64,000 nucleotides of DNA, from NCBI RefSeq assembly GCF_000013665.1, contig NC_007912.1, positions 4,085,501 to 4,149,500 on the forward strand, read 5' to 3'. This document shows positions 1 to 9,309 of this stretch, piece after piece. The notes beneath the pieces were generated by a model. That model was not told the DNA's origin, did not search any database, and worked only from the letters and a program-made list of their open reading frames with translations. Numbering within the stretch: the stretch's first letter is position 1; each line of letters opens with the position of its first letter. The stretch is from Saccharophagus degradans 2-40. GTDB taxonomy: Bacteria > Pseudomonadota > Gammaproteobacteria > Pseudomonadales > Cellvibrionaceae. The position numbers and the translations under genes were made by a program.

Positions 1-1
1 G

Positions 2-835
2 TTTTGCTTGGGCTATGTATTGGCAAGCGGCCAATCGCAATCGGTAGCTCTGCACGATTGCGATATAGTTACCTACGATCGCAGCTTACTCGCGCGCCTT
101 ATTTACCCCGTAGCCAACCCCAGCTTTAACTACGAGTTTTGCAAAGGTTTTTACGCCCGCGTTGCCAACGGCAAAATTCACGGCCGCGTTAGCCGCTTAT
201 TGGTTACGCCATTAATTCGCGCCTTGAAAAAAACACTGGGCCACTACGATTATTTAGATTACATCGACAGCTTCCGCTACCCACTTGCGGGGGAGTTTTC
301 GTTCCGCACCGATGTAATTACCGACATTCGCATCCCCAGTGATTGGGGCTTAGAAATAGGCGTGCTTTCGGAGCTTAATCGCAACTATGCCAACAACAGA
401 ATATGCCAAGCAGATATTGCCGACACCTACGATCACAAGCATCAAGATCTCTCGGCAGAAGACGCAGAAAAAGGCTTATCCAAAATGTCTATCGACATAT
501 CAAAAGCCCTATTCCGCAAGCTTGCCACCAACGGCGTAGTGTTTAACTCAGAAACATTTCGCTCTATTAAAGCCACCTACTTCCGCATAGCGTTAGATTT
601 TGTAGAAACCTATTACAACGATGCAGTAGTAAACGGCCTTAAATTAGATATTCACAGCGAAGAACGCGCAGTAGAATTATTTGCCCGCAATATTTTAGAA
701 GCCGGCAAGCGCTTTCTTTCCAACCCAATGGAAAAACCATTTATTCCCAGCTGGAACCGCGTTACCAGTGCAATACCCGGCATTTTAGAAGACATAAATG
801 CAGCGGTAGAAGCCGATATGGCAGATTTTCAATAA
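2..835 (+). CDS. Glucosyl-3-phosphoglycerate synthase-like glycosyltransferase (GT81 type), 5'-truncated by the window
   Basis: This is the C-terminal part of a nucleotide-sugar glycosyltransferase. The frame is open to the left edge, so the TTG at position 8 is not a real start. Visible features are an HDCDIVTYDR segment near the left end, which resembles the metal-binding DxD region of GT-A enzymes, and a conserved stretch with EFCKGFYARV followed by PLAGEFSF and DWGLEIG. I recognise these from glucosyl/mannosyl-3-phosphoglycerate synthases. The family transfers glucose from an NDP-sugar to 3-phosphoglycerate, the first step to the compatible solute glucosylglycerate. The next gene, 41 bases downstream on the same strand, is a GH13 phosphorylase of the type acting on glucosylglycerate, which supports the call. 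The exact acceptor and sugar cannot be settled from the fragment. Confidence 0.72.
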   Translation, partial: FCLGYVLASGQSQSVALHDCDIVTYDRSLLARLIYPVANPSFNYEFCKGFYARVANGKIHGRVSRLLVTPLIRALKKTLGHYDYLDYIDSFRYPLAGEFSFRTDVITDIRIPSDWGLEIGVLSELNRNYANNRICQADIADTYDHKHQDLSAEDAEKGLSKMSIDISKALFRKLATNGVVFNSETFRSIKATYFRIALDFVETYYNDAVVNGLKLDIHSEERAVELFARNILEAGKRFLSNPMEKPFIPSWNRVTSAIPGILEDINAAVEADMADFQ

Positions 836-876
836 ACAGCAGCAACATTTAAATACGGTCACCCTTAAGCCCAAGG

Positions 877-2667
877 ATGGGCAAGCGTTTTAAGATAAGC
901 GAGCAGCCTATGATTTCCTTGCAAAAAGAATTACGTTTTTTAGTCGAAACCCATCTGCGCTTTATTTACGATGAGCAATCGTACCCAGACCTCGACCACG
1001 CACAGTTGGCCCGCAAGCTTATTAAAATTGTAGAGTTAGACGAGCAGTGCTTAAAACCGGCCGTACACGAAAGCCTGTGGGACGAACAAGACGTGCTCGT
1101 TATTACCTACGGCGACAGCATAAAAAAAGAGGGCGAACCGCCACTCGATACACTAAATAATTTTTTCAACAAACACCTAGCCGACACAGTTAACGGTGTC
1201 CATATTTTGCCGTTCTTCCCCTATAGCTCGGATGACGGATTCTCGGTTATTGATTACACGCAAGTAAACGATGGCTTGGGCGACTGGGGCGATATAGAAG
1301 AAATAGCCAGTAATTTTGATTTAATGGCCGACCTAGTCGTAAACCACTGCTCTAGTCGCAGCCGATGGTTCGACAATTTCAAACAATGCAAAGAGCCCGG
1401 CAAAAATTATTTTTTTGAGTGCGACCCCAGCGCCGACACCTCCGATGTAGTACGCCCGCGCACCTCGCCATTGTTGCGCGAGGTGGAAACACTAGAAGGC
1501 AAAAAATATGTGTGGTGTACCTTTAGCCACGACCAAGTAGACCTTAACTTTGCCAACCCCGACGTACTGTGCGAAATGATTCAAATCATTAAATTGTATT
1601 TGGATCGCGGCGTAAAAATATTTCGTATGGATGCCGTGGCGTTTGTTTGGAAAGAGCTCGGTACCCCCTGCATTCACCATCCTAAAACCCACGAGCTGGT
1701 GCGTTTAATGCGTACGCTTATTGAGCACCACTCCCCCAGAGCAATCATTATTACCGAAACCAATGTGCCCAACCACGAGAACTTATCTTACTTTGGTAAC
1801 GCCAACGAAGCACATGCGGTGTATAACTTTTCCCTACCCCCTCTTTTGCTGAATGCATTAATTACGGGTAGCAGCGCGCATTTAAAGGCCTGGCAAATGA
1901 GCATGCCACCCGCACAGGAGGGCACATTTTATTTTAACTTTATCGCCTCTCACGATGGCATTGGCCTAAGGCCTGCAGAAGGGCTACTGCAAGATCAAGA
2001 AATTGATACGCTAATTAACACCATGCAATCATTTGGCGCGCGCATTTCATGGCGTGCGGCACAGGGCGGCTTAAATAAAGCCTATGAAATAAACGTCACC
2101 CTGTTCGATGCCCTGCAAGGCACAACCAAAGGGCCCGATAAATGGCAAATACAACGCTTTCTATGTGCCCACGGCATTATGTTGGCACTAGAGGGCATTC
2201 CCGCCATTTATATTCACAGCTTAGTGGCCACCAACAATTACCAAGAAGGCGTAGAGTTAACCGCATCTAACCGCACGATTAATCGCTACAAATGGGATGC
2301 CGACGAGCTAGAAACTCAGCTCGCCACCGAACACACCCATCACGCAAAAGTATTTGAGCAATTAAAACGCTTGATAAGCATAAGAAGAGGCCAGCAGGCA
2401 TTCCACCCTAATGCCACCCAATTTACGCTGCACCTTGGCGATCAATTATTTGGTTTTTGGCGCCAAAGTATTCGTAGGGACCAAAGTATTTTTTGCATTT
2501 ACAATGTTACTGACGATACCGTCACCATCCCCCTTTCTTCAATTAATCTTATTAGTTTGAACAAATGGGTAGACTTAGTAAGCGGGCAAGAATACACAGA
2601 CTTGCATTTAGACCTAGTATTAGAGCCGTATCAATTTGTTTGGCTAACCAACAAAATAGCTTGTTAA
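877..2667 (+). CDS. GH13 glycoside phosphorylase, probable glucosylglycerate phosphorylase (sucrose phosphorylase-like)
   Basis: A 596-residue cytoplasmic GH13 enzyme without signal peptide. The classical family regions are visible: DLVVNH (region I), [12 protein letters not shown] with the predicted nucleophile Asp252, IIITETN with the predicted acid/base Glu294, and [12 protein letters not shown] (region IV). The SHDGIG version and overall length fit subfamily GH13_18 (sucrose, sucrose-6-phosphate and glucosylglycerate phosphorylases). The adjoining glucosyl-phosphoglycerate synthase-like gene favours glucosylglycerate as substrate, cleaved by phosphate to glucose-1-phosphate and glycerate. 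An alternative start is the ATG at 910 (MISLQKEL). Neither candidate has an ideal Shine-Dalgarno sequence. Substrate specificity is inferred from context only. Confidence 0.78.
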   Translation: MGKRFKISEQPMISLQKELRFLVETHLRFIYDEQSYPDLDHAQLARKLIKIVELDEQCLKPAVHESLWDEQDVLVITYGDSIKKEGEPPLDTLNNFFNKHLADTVNGVHILPFFPYSSDDGFSVIDYTQVNDGLGDWGDIEEIASNFDLMADLVVNHCSSRSRWFDNFKQCKEPGKNYFFECDPSADTSDVVRPRTSPLLREVETLEGKKYVWCTFSHDQVDLNFANPDVLCEMIQIIKLYLDRGVKIFRMDAVAFVWKELGTPCIHHPKTHELVRLMRTLIEHHSPRAIIITETNVPNHENLSYFGNANEAHAVYNFSLPPLLLNALITGSSAHLKAWQMSMPPAQEGTFYFNFIASHDGIGLRPAEGLLQDQEIDTLINTMQSFGARISWRAAQGGLNKAYEINVTLFDALQGTTKGPDKWQIQRFLCAHGIMLALEGIPAIYIHSLVATNNYQEGVELTASNRTINRYKWDADELETQLATEHTHHAKVFEQLKRLISIRRGQQAFHPNATQFTLHLGDQLFGFWRQSIRRDQSIFCIYNVTDDTVTIPLSSINLISLNKWVDLVSGQEYTDLHLDLVLEPYQFVWLTNKIAC

Positions 2668-2757
2668 CCAATGGCTTTAAACCACCATTCCATTCACTAG
2701 GCAGAATTAACCGCTATACTGTAAGCACACATAAAAACACATCAGGGTCGAGGTGTT

Positions 2758-5286
2758 ATGCCTACAGACGAACAGCCCCAATCGAGTGCGAACGGGCTAA
2801 AGCTTAACTCTGCCATCCGCCTTATAGAATTATTTCACAGCCCAATTACGGCGTGGGTTGTGCTTGGTTTATCCCTCGCTATAACCGTTGTGGCGTATAT
2901 TATTACTAGCTCTGCGGTAAAAGAACGCGCCAAAGACAGATTCGAATACCAAACAATTCGTACTGAAAACGCAATAAAAGAACGGCTTTACCTCTACGAG
3001 CAAGTACTCTGGGGTGGAGTCGGTCTCTTCAACGCGAGCACAGAGGTAACGCGTGCCGACTACGCCAATTACGTAAAGGCGCTACAGCTCGACACGAAAT
3101 GGCCTGGCGTACAAGGCATTGGCTATAGCATTCCCATCGAAGCTAGCCAGCTAGAAGCACACATTGAGGCAATGCGCGCCCAGGGGTTCCCAGAGTACAC
3201 GGTAAAACCAACCGAACCGCGCGAAGAGTACTCGGCGATAATCTACTTGGAGCCGTTTGACTGGCGCAATCAACGCGCCTTTGGCTACGACATGTGGTCT
3301 AACCCTATGCGTCGCGAAGCCATGGCCCGCGCACGCGATAACGCAGAAGCAGCCACCAGCGGCATTATTACTCTCGTGCAAGAAACCGATAACAATGTGC
3401 AACGCGGCTTTCTTACCTATGTTCCCGTATATAGCACTAGAGTTATCCCCCCTACGGTAGAAGAGCGACGCACGGCTTTTTTAGGCTGGGTGTACGCACC
3501 TTTTCGCGCTGGCAACCTTATGCAGGGCATCTTAGGTTCCGACGATGATCAAATTCACTTAGACATTTACGACGGGAAGACCAAGCAGCCAGAATCTCTG
3601 CTCTATAGCAGTGAATCCGCACCGCTTGAGCGCAATATTCCCGACCTAACCAAAGAAGTATCTATTACCCTACAGGGGCGCGAATGGACGCTTTATTTTC
3701 GTGCCGTGCCCAACTATTACGAATTAGTAGATAACGGCCACCAACCAGTTTTTATTGCGGTAGGCGGCGTAGCCGTAAACCTGCTTTTGTTCTACGTTAT
3801 TTACGCGCTTTACTTTTTAAACAAACGCGCTGAATCGGTAACGAAAGATTGGCGCATGATAATAGAACAAGCACCCAATGCACTTATTATTACCAACGAA
3901 ACCGGTGAAATAGTCGTTACAAACGCCCAAGCAGATACACTTTTTGGCTACGCCCCCAATGAGCTGTTAGGGCAAAAAATAGAAGTGCTTGTACCCCACT
4001 CTATTCGCACTGCTCACCCAGAGTTACGCGAGAGTTTTGTAGCAGCCCCCAAAGCTCGCTCCATGGGCGCTGGCCGCGACCTAACCGCTCAACGAAAAGA
4101 TGGCAGTGAAGTACCAGTAGAAATTGGCTTAAGCCCGCTAAATACGCCTCAAGGGCGTTTAGTAGTAGCCTCTATTGTAGACATTAGCGAACGCAAGCAG
4201 GCGCAACACACGCTCGAAAAAATTATTGAACAAGCGCCCAATGCGTTAATTATGACCGACGACAAGGGCACTATCACCCTTACCAATACGCAAGCAGACC
4301 ATTTATTTGGCTATAGGCGCGGTGAACTCACCGGCCAAAAAATTGATATTTTAGTGCCCGAAGCAAACCGCGCAGGTCACCCTGCACATCGCGACGCTTT
4401 TTTTAAAGCGCCGAAATCCCGATTAATGGGTGCCGGTCGCGACCTAGCAGGCCGCGCCAAAGATGGCTCAGAAGTACCGGTTGAAATTGGCCTTAACCCA
4501 CTTACAACGCCCCTTGGCAACTTTGTAGTGGCATCTATTGTGGATATTAAAGAACGTTTACGCGCACAAAAAATGCTGGAGCATACTAACCGCCAGCTGC
4601 AGCAAAAAAACCACGAAATGGAGCAGTTTATTTATACGGTATCTCACGATTTAAAATCGCCGCTCGTTACCATTGGAGGCTTTGCTAAAATGCTATCCAC
4701 GGGTCTTGCAAATACCGCTACCGATAAACAAAAACACCAACTACAGCGCATTCAAGCCAACGTAGACCACATGGAAACGCTGCTTAGTGATTTGCTGCAG
4801 CTTTCGCGGCTAATACGCCAAGGCGTAGACAAAACTGAAGTAGACCTAGAGGCGTTACTGGATTCACTTATTAACACCCTTGAAGGCCCCATAGAGGCTG
4901 TAAATGCCAAAGTGGAAATTTGTAAGCCGCTGGCAATTATTCAGGGTAACGAGCGCCTTATTTCCCAGTGCGTTCAAAATCTTCTATCCAACGCTATCCA
5001 ATACAAAGATGAACAGCGCCCCCTCACTATAACCATAAGCACCTCAGAGCAAGCAGAGAGTGTAAGCCTAATAATTAAAGACACCGCCATGGGCATAGAC
5101 GCAAAATACCATGAGCAAATATTTAGAATATTCGAAAGGCTTGATATTGGCGAAGGGACTGGCGTAGGCTTAGCAATTGTAAAAACGGTCATGGAAAAAC
5201 ACTCTGGCCAAGTGGTTTTAGAATCGGAATTGGGTAAGGGCAGCACATTTACATTGGTCTTCCCCAAACAAAAAAATAAGGACTAA
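2758..5286 (+). CDS. CHASE-PAS-PAS sensor histidine kinase
   Basis: An 842-residue membrane sensor kinase. Order: cytoplasmic N-terminus, membrane helix at about 26-48, extracytoplasmic CHASE-like domain (about 80-300), second helix at about 333-353, two consecutive PAS domains (about 368-485 and 490-605) and HisKA with YTVSHDLKSP (predicted phospho-histidine His630). A HATPase_c domain follows, with N box NLLSNAIQY and G2 box GTGVGLAIV. The two PAS domains are clearly an internal duplication: both begin IIEQAPNALI and share GAGRDL and KDGSEVPVEIGL. The G1 box reads DTAMGID rather than the usual DNGxGI, so nucleotide binding may be altered. Two bases separate it from the response regulator downstream, so the genes are surely co-transcribed. 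The ligand of the CHASE domain is unknown. Confidence 0.88.
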   Translation: MPTDEQPQSSANGLKLNSAIRLIELFHSPITAWVVLGLSLAITVVAYIITSSAVKERAKDRFEYQTIRTENAIKERLYLYEQVLWGGVGLFNASTEVTRADYANYVKALQLDTKWPGVQGIGYSIPIEASQLEAHIEAMRAQGFPEYTVKPTEPREEYSAIIYLEPFDWRNQRAFGYDMWSNPMRREAMARARDNAEAATSGIITLVQETDNNVQRGFLTYVPVYSTRVIPPTVEERRTAFLGWVYAPFRAGNLMQGILGSDDDQIHLDIYDGKTKQPESLLYSSESAPLERNIPDLTKEVSITLQGREWTLYFRAVPNYYELVDNGHQPVFIAVGGVAVNLLLFYVIYALYFLNKRAESVTKDWRMIIEQAPNALIITNETGEIVVTNAQADTLFGYAPNELLGQKIEVLVPHSIRTAHPELRESFVAAPKARSMGAGRDLTAQRKDGSEVPVEIGLSPLNTPQGRLVVASIVDISERKQAQHTLEKIIEQAPNALIMTDDKGTITLTNTQADHLFGYRRGELTGQKIDILVPEANRAGHPAHRDAFFKAPKSRLMGAGRDLAGRAKDGSEVPVEIGLNPLTTPLGNFVVASIVDIKERLRAQKMLEHTNRQLQQKNHEMEQFIYTVSHDLKSPLVTIGGFAKMLSTGLANTATDKQKHQLQRIQANVDHMETLLSDLLQLSRLIRQGVDKTEVDLEALLDSLINTLEGPIEAVNAKVEICKPLAIIQGNERLISQCVQNLLSNAIQYKDEQRPLTITISTSEQAESVSLIIKDTAMGIDAKYHEQIFRIFERLDIGEGTGVGLAIVKTVMEKHSGQVVLESELGKGSTFTLVFPKQKNKD

Positions 5287-5288
5287 AC

Positions 5289-5741
5289 ATGCCCCAAGTT
5301 AGACCCCTTACAATATTGCTCGCAGAAGACAATATCGACCACGCAGAACTTATTGTAGAAACGCTAAAAGAATTTAATATTGGTAACGACATAAAGCATG
5401 TTACCAACGGCGAGCAAGTATTAGATTACCTGCAATCCAAACCACCATTCGATGCAGCCACATACAGTAAACCCGATTTAATTCTGCTCGATTTAAAAAT
5501 GCCTAGGCTAGACGGCAAAGGCACACTGCAACAAATACGACAACTCAATGGCTATAAAAACACCCCAGTAGTAATGGTAAGTACATCCAGTACCGATGCA
5601 GACATAGACGAATGCTATAACCTAGGGGCCAACAGCTACATTACTAAGCCTCTACAATTTGAAGAGTTCACACGTAAAATTAGAGAGCTGAATTTATATT
5701 GGGTGCTCACGGCAGAGCTACCCACGTCTTCCCCCAAGTAG
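5289..5741 (+). CDS. Single-domain response regulator (CheY/Rcp1-like)
   Basis: A 150-residue protein that is only a receiver domain: acidic pair Glu13-Asp14 in LLAEDN, predicted phospho-acceptor Asp68 in LILLDLKMPRLDG, Ser/Thr in VVMVSTSS and Lys120 in YITKP. The long spacing around DYLQSKPPFDAATYSKPD is typical of the Rcp1 subfamily that partners PAS- and phytochrome-type kinases. It starts two bases after the kinase stop codon and lies 19 bases before the receiver-kinase hybrid. It probably shuttles phosphate between the kinases or acts by protein contact, since no output domain is present. Confidence 0.9.
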   Translation: MPQVRPLTILLAEDNIDHAELIVETLKEFNIGNDIKHVTNGEQVLDYLQSKPPFDAATYSKPDLILLDLKMPRLDGKGTLQQIRQLNGYKNTPVVMVSTSSTDADIDECYNLGANSYITKPLQFEEFTRKIRELNLYWVLTAELPTSSPK

Positions 5742-5760
5742 CATATCGGCCATATAAAGC

Positions 5761-6840
5761 ATGCAAATATTACTTATTGAAGACAACCCAGATCACGCAG
5801 AGCTTGTGCAAGAAACACTGCATTCTGCCTACCCTAAAAACACAGATATTCACTGGGTAGATAGACTCTCGCCGGGGTTAGAAAAGCTTAAGAATAATAA
5901 CTACGACTTATTTCTGTGCGACTTAAAACTGCCTGACTCCACTATAGAAACCACCGTTTCGGCGCTGCAAAACATACAAACCTTCACCCCAATAGTGGTA
6001 TTAACTTCGCTCGATGACGAAGGTATAGCCAAATTACTTATTAATACAGGTGTACAAGATTACATTCCGAAAGAAAATTTAGACCCAGATTTTCTTCAGC
6101 GTGTTTGCAACCATTCCATCGAACGTAAAAAACAAACTGTAGAGCTTGAAAACCGCAACGCAGACCAAGCCCGCTTTTGTTTTAGTTTATGCCACGACTT
6201 TAAAGAGCCTATACGAAAAATTTCCACCATGCTCTCTATGCTACGCACAGACATAGAACCCAAAATTGAACTTACAGAAGAAAATCAATGGTGTTTCGAT
6301 TCGGTACAAAAAAACGCAACATCACTCATATCACTTATAGATGGCCTGTATGAATATCTAAGCCTAGAAAGTGGCGAGATTACGTTTACATCGATAAATT
6401 TAAATCACCTCGTACTGCAAATTAAATCCCAATTTTTAGAAGATAATACTACGGCGAGCATATCCCATGATGACCTACCCGTCATTGAAGGGATAGAGTC
6501 ACAAATACTGTTCCTTATTAAAAACATCATTCACAATGGCATAAAGTACAACGCGCGCGCACCTCAAATTAACATTCGCCACGAACTAGACGCCAATAAG
6601 AAATATTGCCACTTGTTTATTCAAGACAACGGTATTGGCTTGAAAGAAGAGCATTTTGAAGAAATATTCTCCCCCTTTAAACGCCTTCACTCCAAAAGCA
6701 AGTACCCTGGCACAGGCCTAGGGCTAAGTATTGCAAAACGAGTTGTTGAAAATCACAGAGGAAAAATAAGCATTGAAAGTGAGCTAGGGCTGGGAACAAC
6801 ATTCAAAATCACGTTGCCACTCAAACAGAATATCGTGTAA
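5761..6840 (+). CDS. Receiver-histidine kinase hybrid (N-terminal REC, C-terminal kinase)
   Basis: A 359-residue soluble protein. The N-terminal receiver (about 1-120) shows LLIEDNPDHAE, predicted phospho-acceptor Asp54 in FLCDLKLPDS and a terminal VQDYIPKE. A short linker leads to a HisKA-like helix with CHDFKEPIRK (His145), followed by HATPase_c with NIIHNGIKYNARA, DNGIGL, FSPFKRLHSKS and GTGLGLSIAKRVVENH. It has no membrane segment. A receiver placed ahead of a kinase suggests that phosphorylation by the upstream kinase controls this enzyme, making a three-gene relay. Its G1 box is canonical, unlike that of the CHASE kinase. A bidirectional terminator follows at 6861-6886. Confidence 0.88.
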   Translation: MQILLIEDNPDHAELVQETLHSAYPKNTDIHWVDRLSPGLEKLKNNNYDLFLCDLKLPDSTIETTVSALQNIQTFTPIVVLTSLDDEGIAKLLINTGVQDYIPKENLDPDFLQRVCNHSIERKKQTVELENRNADQARFCFSLCHDFKEPIRKISTMLSMLRTDIEPKIELTEENQWCFDSVQKNATSLISLIDGLYEYLSLESGEITFTSINLNHLVLQIKSQFLEDNTTASISHDDLPVIEGIESQILFLIKNIIHNGIKYNARAPQINIRHELDANKKYCHLFIQDNGIGLKEEHFEEIFSPFKRLHSKSKYPGTGLGLSIAKRVVENHRGKISIESELGLGTTFKITLPLKQNIV

Positions 6841-6860
6841 TAACCCTTCCCCTAAACGAA

Positions 6861-6886
6861 AAAGCCCAGCGCGAAGCTGGGCCTTA
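6861..6886. terminator. Rho-independent terminator between convergent genes
   Basis: GCCCAGC (6864-6870), loop GCGAA, GCTGGGC (6876-6882). On the minus strand the stem is followed by TTTTT, so it best serves the SMP-30-type lactonase gene. On the plus strand it is followed only by CTTAATAAT, a weaker tract. Confidence 0.8.
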
Positions 6887-6907
6887 ATAATAACAACACA
6901 AGCTCAG

Positions 6908-7780
6908 TTATAGGGCGAACCTATGCTCAACTAAGCCTGGCACATCCACTTCGACTTTTAACAATGCACCAGAAAGCGGGTAATCCCTAAGCTCTTCTTC
7001 GGGGCGCGCGCCAACAGTTGTTATATAAAGAGTTTTCAGGTCTTCACCACCAAACGCCACCATAGTTGGGCAGCGCACGGGTAAATCTATTTCCTGCAAA
7101 ATTTCGCCTTCTGGGCTTAATCGCACTATGCGGCTACCTTCATACAGTGCGGTCCAATAACACCCTTCGCTATCTACGGCTGCGCCATCAGGGCGGCCAT
7201 TACCAAATGGAAACTGATGAAAAACAGTACCGTTTGTCATTTCCCCAGTAGCCAAATCATAATCGTACTTATATATAACGTGCTTTGGCGTATCAGAGAA
7301 GTAAAAGGTTTTGTTATCTGGGCTAAAGCCGGCACCGTTGGATGTTAATAAACCTTCCGCTAGCTTAGTTACTTTAAGGTCGGTTCCAAGCTGCCATAAA
7401 TTGGCGCCATCGTGATCTTTAGGCGGGTACACAGAACCTGCAATCATGCGGCCTTCGGCGTCGCAACGGCCATCGTTAAAGCGGTTTTTAACTAAAGTTG
7501 CTTCTGGGTCTGCAATGGCACGCAATTTTGTATTCCAGCCATCTAAAAAATGAAACCCGCTGCGCATGGCAACTAAAAAGCCATCGTGGTTCTGGCGCAA
7601 GCTAAAGCAGGCAATCTCTTCTTTAAAGGTAATAAAATCATCTTTACCCGTTTTAGGGTCAAAACGATGCAATTGGAAGGAATCAATATCCACCCAATAT
7701 AAAAGCTGTTCTTTTTCATCCCAACGTGGGCATTCGCCCAACTTGGCGCGAACATTCAGAGCGACTTCGACGTTTTTCAT
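6908..7780 (-). CDS. SMP-30/gluconolactonase-family lactonase
   Basis: A 290-residue six-bladed beta-propeller hydrolase of the SMP-30/gluconolactonase/L-arabinolactonase family. It has LGECPRWD with the metal-ligand Glu near residue 18, LLYWVDI, NRFNDGRCDAEGR, SNGAGFSPDNKTFYFSDT, RPDGAAVDSEGCYW and a final propeller strand. These place the Glu, Asn and Asp ligands of the single divalent metal. No signal peptide, so it acts in the cytoplasm on a sugar lactone. In polysaccharide degraders such enzymes commonly open arabino-, galactono- or gluconolactone, but the substrate is not determined here. AGGA precedes the ATG. It appears monocistronic. Confidence 0.85.
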   Translation of the reverse strand: MKNVEVALNVRAKLGECPRWDEKEQLLYWVDIDSFQLHRFDPKTGKDDFITFKEEIACFSLRQNHDGFLVAMRSGFHFLDGWNTKLRAIADPEATLVKNRFNDGRCDAEGRMIAGSVYPPKDHDGANLWQLGTDLKVTKLAEGLLTSNGAGFSPDNKTFYFSDTPKHVIYKYDYDLATGEMTNGTVFHQFPFGNGRPDGAAVDSEGCYWTALYEGSRIVRLSPEGEILQEIDLPVRCPTMVAFGGEDLKTLYITTVGARPEEELRDYPLSGALLKVEVDVPGLVEHRFAL

Positions 7781-7941
7781 GGTCCTAGCTTCCTAGTGAG
7801 TACAGTAGGTAGTGCCGCTGATTTGGCGTTTAAGAACACCAACACACAAATTGTGCGGTGCAGCATAAGTCTACCCTAAAAAGCAACGCAGTTTAATGGC
7901 CTATTTAAGGGATTGAAAGCCAAACAGGCCAAAAGGAATAG

Positions 7942-8523
7942 TTACGCGACTAAAGAGAACGTAGGACGTGCACAACTGTAGTGATGGAACTGCGGTTGCA
8001 GGTAAGCCATTTGATCGCCAAGTATGCGGGCGCTATTGGTTAGGGCGAGGTATTCGTATGGATTGGGCCTATATGGCAGGGCAATAAGGGGCATATCAAT
8101 TTCAGACAACAGACTATCGCCCTTCTTTTGATTGCAGCGTTTACAAGCGGCAACCACATTCTCCCATTTATCTTCACCCCCACGGCTACTGGGGTGCACA
8201 TGGTCGCGGGAAAGGTCTGCAAAGGTAAAAATTTGGCCGCAATATAGGCACTGATTTTTGTCCCGCAAAAATAGCGCACTATTTGTTAACGGCGGGTTAG
8301 CTTTAACCGGAGTCATCCGTTCGCCATCACAGGCAATAATAGATGACAAGGCCATACGTGTGCGCTTTCCAGATAGCCTACAACGGCCTCCGCGCACAGT
8401 GCGAACCACCTCCCCTAAGCGCCAAGCAACTAAGCCGCGGGCCTCTACGGTAACAGCCTGCTGCCAGTGCAACCACTCAATGGGCTGGCCAGCGATATTT
8501 AAACGCAAGATTCGAGCTTCCAT
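7942..8523 (-). CDS. HNH endonuclease family protein
   Basis: A 193-residue protein. The core HNH module lies in the C-terminal half: CLYCGQ, then DLSRDHVHPSSRGG with the catalytic His, WENVVAAC, and KRCNQKKGDS completing a two-CxxC zinc site. The N-terminal half carries VEARGLVAWRLGEVVR, as in the widespread chromosomal HNH proteins of gammaproteobacteria. GAGGG lies just before the ATG. A perfect 24-bp palindrome immediately upstream could be its operator. Its role is unknown. No phage or restriction genes are nearby, so it is probably a resident repair-type nuclease. Confidence 0.8.
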   Translation of the reverse strand: MEARILRLNIAGQPIEWLHWQQAVTVEARGLVAWRLGEVVRTVRGGRCRLSGKRTRMALSSIIACDGERMTPVKANPPLTNSALFLRDKNQCLYCGQIFTFADLSRDHVHPSSRGGEDKWENVVAACKRCNQKKGDSLLSEIDMPLIALPYRPNPYEYLALTNSARILGDQMAYLQPQFHHYSCARPTFSLVA

Positions 8524-8534
8524 GGCGCCCTCCC

Positions 8535-8558
8535 AATGGTGCGGCTAGCCGCACCATT
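8535..8558. promoter_or_regulatory. Perfect 24-bp palindrome upstream of the HNH gene
   Basis: Two 12-base arms (AATGGTGCGGCT and its exact complement) meet without spacer, 12 bases before the HNH start codon. It may be a dimeric repressor site or a leader hairpin in the mRNA. No T-tract follows in the direction of the gene. Confidence 0.45.
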
Positions 8559-8604
8559 TTCGGTTGAATCTCACCACACTAGGCTCGGCCCTTCCCCCAT
8601 AACG

Positions 8605-8639
8605 AAAAACCCCGCTTGGCGAGACCAAGCGGGGTTTTT
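8605..8639. terminator. Strong bidirectional Rho-independent terminator
   Basis: AAAAACCCCGCTTGG (8605-8619), five-base loop, and the exact complement ending in TTTTT (8625-8639). It works on both strands. No confident gene ends here, so the transcript it terminates is unidentified (see the structured stretch 8640-8760). Confidence 0.85.
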
Positions 8640-9309
8640 GAATTCGGGGGTCGGGTGCTTTGTGGGTGAGGCCCCATTTGTTGGGGTGACGAGCCCATGA
8701 AGCCGCGCAATTTTGCGACTGGTAGTAGCGTATGTGGCTATCTGTTGTGCTTTTAATTCTTTCTAAAGCACTGGCCACTTGTTGGCTTAGATACTTGAAA
8801 GCGGCATCCCTCATATTCGATTGAATGGAGAAAGCTAAACCAGCGCGCTTCAGCACTACAAAGCAACGCCTTAACACCAATACTACTCTTACTAACCGAT
8901 CCGTCAAGATCACTTTGAGTATAGATGAAAAATTATTACAAAGAGATTAAACAGGTAAAAATGCAATAAGAAAGGATTAAAAATGGGGGAGTAAAAAGTG
9001 GAAAGATAAAACGTAAAATGCCGCAACAACCATGTCGCGGCATACTCACAGGATTTGCCTAAATCCATCAGGCGGTAACAGCGTGTATCCGTATTTCCGT
9101 GCTTATATCCGTATGTGCTTCCCTAACGCTGACTATTCTATACGCCTTATATTTTGGCGCCAGAGGCAAATCTCGCTAATTCTTGTGAGACATTTCCTAC
9201 AAGCGTAGGAAATTGACGGTGAGGAAGTAATTGGTTGAGGGGAAAACAATCAAATAGGTTAATTATGACCAAACTGTAACAATAATGCATACATGAATCA
9301 ATACTCTCA
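8640..9309. other. Gene-free stretch with a structured GC-rich block
   Basis: No convincing coding region. From about 8640 to 8760 the minus strand contains consecutive small hairpins (CCCC-AACAAAT-GGGG near 8672-8688; CGCAAAATTGCG near 8705-8720) and ends in the terminator at 8605-8639, which is what a small RNA gene would look like. I cannot match it to tRNA, 6S, SRP, tmRNA or RNase P RNA. The part from 8930 to 9309 is AT-rich and I see nothing specific in it. Confidence 0.3.

Noticed and set aside
8545-8913. 122-codon minus-strand frame between the HNH and PilZ genes
   Set aside because: It runs straight through the strong terminator at 8605-8639 and the palindrome at 8545-8558. Its product has no recognisable domain and an Arg/Trp-rich composition typical of non-coding GC-rich DNA.
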